Assembly: GCA_964534305.1 (NCBI GenBank) | Contig: CAZHPR010000014.1 | Coordinates: 1-16,815, forward strand | Direction: 5' to 3' | From: CAZHPR01 sp964534305 | Lineage (GTDB): Bacteria > Patescibacteriota > Minisyncoccia > Phycocordibacterales > WO2-35-19 | Length of the DNA stretch: 16,815 nt | Position numbers and translations under genes: made by a program | The notes under the pieces: model-generated | Seen by the model: only the letters and a program-made list of their open reading frames with translations | What the model was told of the DNA's origin: nothing | The model's database searches: none | Shown here: positions 13,182 through 16,815 of the stretch, piece after piece | How the letters are laid out: every line of letters begins with the position of its first letter | How positions within the stretch are numbered: the stretch's first letter is position 1

Positions 13182-13187
13182 TAATAT
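13182..13187 (+). promoter_or_regulatory. Possible -10 upstream of the 31-aa ORF and truB
   Basis: TAATAT followed by 7 nt and then ATG 13195, the same spacing as at the leaderless genes of this window. No -35 is evident. A second TAATAT at 13288-13293 lies only 3 nt before the truB ATG. Confidence 0.35.
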
Positions 13188-13194
13188 TAAAAAT

Positions 13195-13290
13195 ATGTTG
13201 AAAAATAAGCATTTTATACAAAAATTCCAAGGACCGTCCTTGGAAAAAATAGGGGAGGCTGAATTAAGCTCAAAAGCTATGTTAAGCTAA
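13195..13290 (+). CDS. Possible 31-aa small protein upstream of truB
   Basis: The frame opens at ATG 13195 and closes at TAA 13290, giving a lysine-rich peptide (MLKNKHFIQKFQGPSLEKIG...). The case for it is a -10-like TAATAT 7 nt upstream and a stop codon 6 nt before the truB start, as if translationally linked. Against it, the ORF is short, has no known homologue that I recognise, and contains a perfect palindrome at 13225-13245 that could instead be a terminator or operator. Treat as a candidate leader peptide or chance ORF. Confidence 0.3.
   Translation: MLKNKHFIQKFQGPSLEKIGEAELSSKAMLS
13225..13245. repeat. Perfect hairpin palindrome upstream of truB
   Basis: TTCCAAGGA and TCCTTGGAA form a 9-bp stem around CCG. 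On the minus strand it is followed by TTTTTG, making it a possible minus-strand terminator for a transcript coming from inside truB. On the plus strand no T run follows. Confidence 0.5.
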
Positions 13291-13296
13291 TATTGT

Positions 13297-14028
13297 ATGA
13301 TTTTTAATCTTTACAAACAAAGAGGAGAAACACCGCTTGAGAGGATCCATAGGCTGATTGATTCAAATCCAGGCTTTAAGGGCCAGAAATTTACTTATCT
13401 CGGTAGGCTTGACCCAATGGCTGAAGGGGTGCTTCTTGTTGCTGGAGGTGATGATATAAAAAGAAAAGAAGAATTTTTGGGGTTGGATAAAGAGTATGAG
13501 TTCTCAGTGCTATTTGGGTTTGCAACGGATACTTACGACATTCTTGGCAAAATCATGCGAGTAGAGAAGGTTTTAGATCTGGACGAACTGGAACTTATAA
13601 AGGTATGTAAAATTTATGAAGGAGAGAGAGAACAAAAGTACCCGAAGTATTCTTCCGTTATGATTGATCACCCAGAAATTGAACCACCGGTAAAAAAAGT
13701 AAACATCAAAAAGCTAGAGTTTCTGGGACTACAAAAACTTTCTACAAAAGAGCTTTTTGGTAGGCTCCTTATGGATATCAGTAAAGTAAAAGGAGATTTT
13801 AGACAAAATGAAATACTTATAACTTGGAAAAAGATTTTGGAGGGTATTATTTCTTCTGATAAGCTTGCGGAAGTTTTTATTGGTAATTTCAAGGCGGATG
13901 TTTCTACTGGTACTTATATAAGAGGGATCGTAAACGACTTGGGCAACACTTTGGGCACTGGCGCTTGTGCACTTGGGATAAAGCGAACAAAGTTGGGGGA
14001 GTATAAGGTGGGGGATTCTCTAAAATAA
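13297..14028 (+). CDS. truB: tRNA pseudouridine-55 synthase
   Basis: A 243-aa enzyme that isomerises U55 to pseudouridine in the T-loop of tRNAs. The catalytic Asp is D39 in YLGRLDPMAEGVLLV (34-48), where most bacteria have GTLDP-x-A-x-GVL. Further family landmarks are the DKEYEFSVLFGFATDTYDILGKI segment (64-86), with the TDT-x-D motif, and the C-terminal DVSTGTYIRGIVNDLGNTLGTGA segment. The latter matches the conserved CSKGTYIR-(S/T)-L-x-D-DLG motif. The N-terminus starts immediately with the strand IFNLYKQRGETPLERI, and the internal region 100-190 is somewhat longer and more charged than usual. No Shine-Dalgarno is present. A TAATAT hexamer lies only 3 nt before the ATG, and a possible 31-aa ORF ends just upstream. 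Confidence 0.93.
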   Translation: MIFNLYKQRGETPLERIHRLIDSNPGFKGQKFTYLGRLDPMAEGVLLVAGGDDIKRKEEFLGLDKEYEFSVLFGFATDTYDILGKIMRVEKVLDLDELELIKVCKIYEGEREQKYPKYSSVMIDHPEIEPPVKKVNIKKLEFLGLQKLSTKELFGRLLMDISKVKGDFRQNEILITWKKILEGIISSDKLAEVFIGNFKADVSTGTYIRGIVNDLGNTLGTGACALGIKRTKLGEYKVGDSLK

Positions 14029-14033
14029 TTTGA

Positions 14034-14074
14034 TTTAAAAAAGGTGAAGCCCGGGCGAGTAGTATCGCCCGGGC
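14034..14074 (-). terminator. Terminator of the yqeY-SDR unit (minus strand)
   Basis: GCCCGGGCGA (14049-14058) and TCGCCCGGGC (14065-14074) form a perfect 10-bp stem with a 6-nt loop. On the minus strand TTCACC then TTTTTT follows. Placed between two converging genes (truB and SDR), it may also stop the plus-strand transcript, although no T run is present on that side. Confidence 0.7.
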
Positions 14075-14082
14075 CTAACGTT

Positions 14083-14793
14083 TCAGATTCGGAGTCCGCT
14101 AACAAAGACAGGGTCTGGATCTGCGTTCTTGTCGCCGAAGTGCTCTTCAATCCAGTTTGCAATGTCTCTGATTTGTACAGCAGTTCGCCATTCCTCATCA
14201 GTGTGTGGGTGAGCCTGTCTGTTTTTCGGTGTGTCTACAAGTTGTGCGATAATCCTGGATATTACCACTCCAGAATTTTTTCCGTTCTCGGCGCGAAGCC
14301 TTTCTATGAAAGCACCTACTGTAGCTTTAGCCGAACCGTAAGACAGGTTCCATGGCAACAAAGGGTTTTCTGCTGCGTGCGACGATATATCAACGATATG
14401 CCCCTTTTTCCCTTTCAGAAAATATTGGTTGAAGGCGAAGATTGGTTTGATCGCCGCCTTTGCAATTGATTCAAGGTCCAGATTAAGACGGGAACTAAAG
14501 TCTTTTGGGTCCATATCCTTACCGACTTGTTTCCAACTGCCTACACTTGTGATCAAAAGATCAACCCGCCCGATTTCTTGCAACACCCTCTCCACCTCAC
14601 TCATTCTTGATAGGTCTGCGATGACCCCGCGTATCTTGTTGGGCGACCTCGCAAGAAGTTTTTTGAGCTTGTCAGGGTCTCTCCCGATAGCTACAACCTT
14701 TGCCAGCCTTTTGGCAAATTCAATGGCAAGTTCGCCACCGATATCGCCGGTAGCACCAGCAATCACAATCACTTTTCCTTCAAGTCTGCTCAT
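14083..14793 (-). CDS. Short-chain dehydrogenase/reductase (SDR) family protein
   Basis: A 236-aa NAD(P)-binding Rossmann oxidoreductase. The dinucleotide-binding turn is GATGDIG (13-19), i.e. G-x2-G-x2-G rather than the classical TG-x3-G-x-G. IGRDP follows the second strand, and ADLSRM lies at the adenine-contact position. The catalytic set is Ser137/138 in VDISSHAAE and Tyr152/Lys156 in SYGSAK, with a candidate upstream Asn in RLNLDLES (104). The usual NNAG segment reads ITSVGSW. The C-terminal third is short and ends DPVFVSGLRI, in the style of SDRs that finish with a conserved final strand. The substrate cannot be predicted. The gene overlaps the upstream yqeY by ATGA, so the two are co-translated. 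Its codon choice is more GC-rich than the neighbouring large genes, which may indicate acquisition. Confidence 0.88.
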   Translation of the reverse strand: MSRLEGKVIVIAGATGDIGGELAIEFAKRLAKVVAIGRDPDKLKKLLARSPNKIRGVIADLSRMSEVERVLQEIGRVDLLITSVGSWKQVGKDMDPKDFSSRLNLDLESIAKAAIKPIFAFNQYFLKGKKGHIVDISSHAAENPLLPWNLSYGSAKATVGAFIERLRAENGKNSGVVISRIIAQLVDTPKNRQAHPHTDEEWRTAVQIRDIANWIEEHFGDKNADPDPVFVSGLRI

Positions 14794-15236
14794 AAGATCT
14801 CCTCTACTATCCTTTTTACCACACTTCCGTCGGCTTGTCCTGCGACTTCTTTCATAACCGCTCCCATAAAGATACCCATCTTGGTTTTATCAACTTCTCC
14901 CATTTCTGCCTTCTTTTTTATTACTATTTCTCTGATTTTTTCTTCACTCATCTGGGCTGGCAAAAACTCTTCCAAAACTTTGAGTTCGGCGCTTTCGTTG
15001 TCAGCCAAGTCCTGACGACCACCTTTTGTAAATTGTTCGATGGAGTCTTTTCTTTGTTTGACGAGTCTCCGTATTACAGCAACTGCTTCTTCGTCACTCA
15101 ATTTGTCTTGGGGAGTGCGCTTGAGGTTTACGGATTCGTTTGTAAATGCGGAGAGTACTCCTCTTAGGGTAGTTAGTCTCACTGAGTCCTTTGCCTTCAG
15201 GGCTTCCTTTATTTGGTTTTGAATTTTATCGTGCAT
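14790..15236 (-). CDS. GatB/YqeY domain protein
   Basis: A 148-aa protein of the YqeY family. The helical N-terminal half has MHDKIQNQIKEALKAKDSVRLTTLRGVLSAF and EEAVAVIRRLVKQRKDSIEQF. The C-terminal helical bundle has EFLPAQMSEEKIREIV and the family-typical GIFMGAVMKEVAGQADGSVVKRIVEEIL. The family shares the tail domain of the amidotransferase GatB that contacts tRNA. Its stand-alone role is not established. Length is normal. The ATG is preceded by GGTGAGGTAG, a plausible Shine-Dalgarno that is itself the end of the 15240 repeat. A TGATAGAAT extended -10 (minus, 15303-15295) may be the promoter. First gene of a two-gene unit with the SDR. Note that FLPAQM here is the ordinary family sequence, not a PAQAG insertion. 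Confidence 0.92.
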   Translation of the reverse strand: MHDKIQNQIKEALKAKDSVRLTTLRGVLSAFTNESVNLKRTPQDKLSDEEAVAVIRRLVKQRKDSIEQFTKGGRQDLADNESAELKVLEEFLPAQMSEEKIREIVIKKKAEMGEVDKTKMGIFMGAVMKEVAGQADGSVVKRIVEEIL

Positions 15237-15239
15237 AAT

Positions 15240-15280
15240 CTACCTCACCCTTAATCCCTCTCCTTGCAATAGGAGAGGGA
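15240..15280. repeat. Intergenic palindromic repeat, left copy
   Basis: CTACCTCACCCTTAA is followed by a perfect 10-bp hairpin TCCCTCTCCT (15255-15264) / AGGAGAGGGA (15271-15280). It is arranged head-to-head with a related copy at 15313-15354. Confidence 0.6.
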
Positions 15281-15312
15281 AACTAGTAAATAATATTCTA
15301 TCATATTTTTTT

Positions 15313-15354
15313 CTCCCTTTCCCTTTGCAAGGGGAAGGGTTGGGGATGAGGTAG
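15313..15354. repeat. Intergenic palindromic repeat, right (inverted) copy
   Basis: Read on the minus strand it begins CTACCTCATCCCCAACCCTT and continues CCCCTTGCAAAGGGAAAGGG, parallel to the left copy base by base with mostly C/T differences. It includes its own imperfect hairpin (CCCTTTCCC / GGGGAAGGG). Confidence 0.6.
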
Positions 15355-15360
15355 TATTTC

Positions 15361-15369
15361 TGTTATAAT
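15361..15369 (+). promoter_or_regulatory. Extended -10 promoter of rmuC, leaderless arrangement
   Basis: TGTTATAAT ends 7 nt before the ATG at 15377. TTGGGG at 15340-15345 could act as a poor -35 with an 18-nt spacer. No Shine-Dalgarno is present. Confidence 0.65.
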
Positions 15370-15376
15370 CTCAAGT

Positions 15377-16414
15377 ATGCAAAACATTGCTCTAATCGTT
15401 TTATCTATTGGTCTAGTTGTGGCTATCTTTGCTCTGCTGAGAAAAAAAGAAGGCAAGGCGGATGAGACTGGTCTCCGACTTCTTTTGGAGCAGATGAACA
15501 ACTTGTCTCGAACGGTAGATGAGAAGCTTGGTGAATCTTCAAAGATAGTACACGAATCATTGCACAGGCAGTTCGGAGAATCGCAGAGACTTATAAAAGA
15601 CATCACAGAAGAGCTTGCGCACGTGAAGGATACCGGTAGGAGAGTAGAAGGGTTTGCAGAGCAGCTCCAAAACTTACAAGATATACTCAAAAATCCAAAA
15701 CAAAGAGGAATTCTCGGTGAATATTATCTGGAAACTTTATTGAAGAATGTGCTTCCGACTGGAAGCTATCAGATGCAGTATCCTTTTGTTGACGGTACCA
15801 TTGTTGACGCTGTTGTTTTTGTAAAAGATAAGATAATTCCGATAGACTCGAAGTTTTCTCTTGAAAATTATAATCGGCTGATCGAAGAGAAAGACCCGAC
15901 AGAAAAAGAGAGACTGGAAAAGGCCTTTCGTTCTGATTTGAAGCAGAGGATAGATGAGACTAGTAAGTATGTGAAGCCAGGAGAGAGTACGATGGATTTT
16001 GCGTTTATGTTTATACCTCATGAGGCAATATATTATGATTTGCTTATCTCTCAGGTTGGGACCTTAAAGGTAAACACCAGAGATTTGATAGAATATGCCT
16101 TTAAAGAAAAGCGGGTGATCATCGTCTCTCCCACCTCTTTTTTGGCCTATCTTCAGACGGTGCTCCAAGGTCTCAAAGCTTTGCAAATAGAAGAATCAGC
16201 AAAGAGTATCAGGGCAAATGTGGAGAATCTGCAGAAACATCTCAAGGCTTACGAGGAGTATCATGGCAAGATTGGAAATGCTCTAGGAACGGCTGTGAGC
16301 CACTACAATGCCTCAGGAAAGGAGTTTAAGAAGGTTGATAAGGATATGCTTAGAATAACAGGGGAGGCTACCCTGGGCGATCTGCCAGTATTAGAAAAGC
16401 CTGATATGGAATGA
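15377..16414 (+). CDS. rmuC: RmuC family DNA recombination protein
   Basis: A 345-aa protein. An N-terminal membrane segment (about 4-21) is followed by a long helical, coiled-coil stretch (about 30-105). The RmuC domain (about 108-325) then follows, with the conserved RGILGEYYLETLLKNVLP, DGTIVDAVVFVKDKIIPIDSKF and FIPHEAIYYDLL segments. Residues E115, D144, D157 and K159 fit the predicted restriction-endonuclease-like (PD-D/E-x-K) site of the family. In E. coli, loss of RmuC raises inversion between short inverted repeats, so the protein is thought to limit such rearrangements. That is notable in a genome full of inverted repeats, but this link is only inference. It is slightly shorter than E. 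coli RmuC. The 7-nt gap from TATAAT to ATG predicts a leaderless mRNA. Confidence 0.92.
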   Translation: MQNIALIVLSIGLVVAIFALLRKKEGKADETGLRLLLEQMNNLSRTVDEKLGESSKIVHESLHRQFGESQRLIKDITEELAHVKDTGRRVEGFAEQLQNLQDILKNPKQRGILGEYYLETLLKNVLPTGSYQMQYPFVDGTIVDAVVFVKDKIIPIDSKFSLENYNRLIEEKDPTEKERLEKAFRSDLKQRIDETSKYVKPGESTMDFAFMFIPHEAIYYDLLISQVGTLKVNTRDLIEYAFKEKRVIIVSPTSFLAYLQTVLQGLKALQIEESAKSIRANVENLQKHLKAYEEYHGKIGNALGTAVSHYNASGKEFKKVDKDMLRITGEATLGDLPVLEKPDME

Positions 16415-16423
16415 TAAAAAGGC

Positions 16424-16452
16424 TTGCACAAAATCTCAAAATCCTGTAAAGT
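16424..16452 (+). promoter_or_regulatory. Promoter of rplU
   Basis: TTGCAC (16424-16429), 17-nt spacer, TAAAGT (16447-16452). The ATG follows after 10 nt, so the leader would be only a few bases, with no Shine-Dalgarno. Confidence 0.65.
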
Positions 16453-16462
16453 ATTACCCGTT

Positions 16463-16815
16463 ATGCCAGCAGTAAAAAAGACAATAAAAAATACAACAAA
16501 AGAAACAAAAGTCAATGATAGCGGCTTTGCCGTTATTGAGACTGGCGGTAAGCAATACAGAGTTTCTGTTGGTGATGTGCTAAAAATAGAGAAGATAATT
16601 GGTGACCACAAGGAGGGAGACTCAATAGTTTTTGATAAGGTGCTTCTTACAGACAATGGCAAGGATATGACAAACATAGGTACTCCTTATGTGTCTGGCG
16701 CAAAGGTTTCTGCTACTCTTGTAGAAATCGGTAGAAGCAAGAAAGTTATCGTAATGAAGTACAAGCAGAAAAGCAGGTACCTCAAGAAAAACGGTCATCG
16801 CCAGCCATTCTTTAA
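16463..16815 (+). CDS. rplU: 50S ribosomal protein L21, truncated by window end
   Basis: 117 residues are visible before the window ends in an open frame. The L21 core begins at FAVIETGGKQYRVSVGD (22-38), the hallmark of the family, and continues through VLLTDNG and TPYVSGAKVSATLVEIGRSKKVIVMKYKQKSRYLKKNGHRQPFF. The last residues match the usual HRQ-x-(F/Y)-T-x-V-x-I ending, so only a short C-terminal piece is missing. L21 binds 23S rRNA in the large subunit. An N-terminal extension of about 20 residues, rich in Lys and Thr, precedes the point where most L21 proteins start (MYAVIETGGKQ). A start further in is not available, because no ATG, GTG or TTG lies next to FAVIE. rpmA (L27) would be expected next, outside the window. 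Confidence 0.95.
   Translation, partial: MPAVKKTIKNTTKETKVNDSGFAVIETGGKQYRVSVGDVLKIEKIIGDHKEGDSIVFDKVLLTDNGKDMTNIGTPYVSGAKVSATLVEIGRSKKVIVMKYKQKSRYLKKNGHRQPFF

Noticed and set aside
15030..15080. LPAQ in YqeY (FLPAQMSEEK) as another PAQAG palindrome
   Set aside because: The position is part of the normal family sequence (YLP-x-Q-L/M) and the DNA is not palindromic there.

Overview
The window looks like a chromosomal contig of a Candidate Phyla Radiation (Patescibacteria) bacterium, most likely Parcubacteria-like. This is inferred from the compact gene set, the form of several proteins (TruB with a GRLDPMAEGVL active site, a large VirB4/TraC-like ATPase standing alone, single-pass FKBP and RmuC proteins) and AT-rich extended -10 promoters that sit almost on top of start codons. 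UGA is used as a stop (for example in yqeY, rmuC and the 299-700 gene), which argues against the recoded Gracilibacteria and Absconditabacteria. No rRNA, tRNA, CRISPR array, IS element or prophage was seen.

Layout. 1-298 is a cluster of hairpins plus a promoter. 299-1420 holds three small genes, each with its own promoter and followed by a rho-independent terminator (two unknown proteins and a DUF378 membrane protein). 1540-4284 is a VirB4/TraC-like ATPase. 4326-5730 (minus) has a small charged unknown protein and a LOG-family protein fused to a pterin-4a-carbinolamine dehydratase domain. 5794-7581 (plus) is an FKBP-tgt operon. 7617-7715 looks like a free-standing small RNA with its own promoter and terminator. 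uvrB (7741-9885), a small unknown gene and uvrA (10340 into a 100-N gap) supply two subunits of the UvrABC nucleotide-excision repair nuclease. After the gap come a possible 31-aa ORF and truB (plus), then the minus-strand yqeY-SDR pair with overlapping ATGA, then rmuC (plus) and rplU, which runs off the end. DNA repair and maintenance (uvrA, uvrB, rmuC) and tRNA modification (tgt, truB) are the main themes.

The most unusual signal is a family of about 86-95 nt stem-loop elements inserted without breaking the frame into three neighbouring genes: tgt (6935-7020), uvrB (9053-9147) and uvrA (10815-10903). All three share an identical 15-nt core and a conserved inner stem with a 3x3 internal loop. 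Their outer stems are self-complementary within each copy but unrelated between copies. The 5' half of the core is read in a different frame in uvrB than in tgt and uvrA, so conservation is at the nucleic acid level. They resemble in behaviour the Rickettsia palindromic elements. A second, shorter palindrome (CCTGCCTGCGCAGGCAGG type, read as PAQAG) is inserted in uvrB and uvrA, and a worn copy lies in the linker of the LOG-PCD fusion. A third palindromic family lies in intergenic DNA around 15240-15354 and perhaps at 1493-1526.

Several genes (ATPase, LOG-PCD, uvrB, rmuC) have the -10 hexamer only 6-7 nt before the start codon, which predicts leaderless mRNAs.
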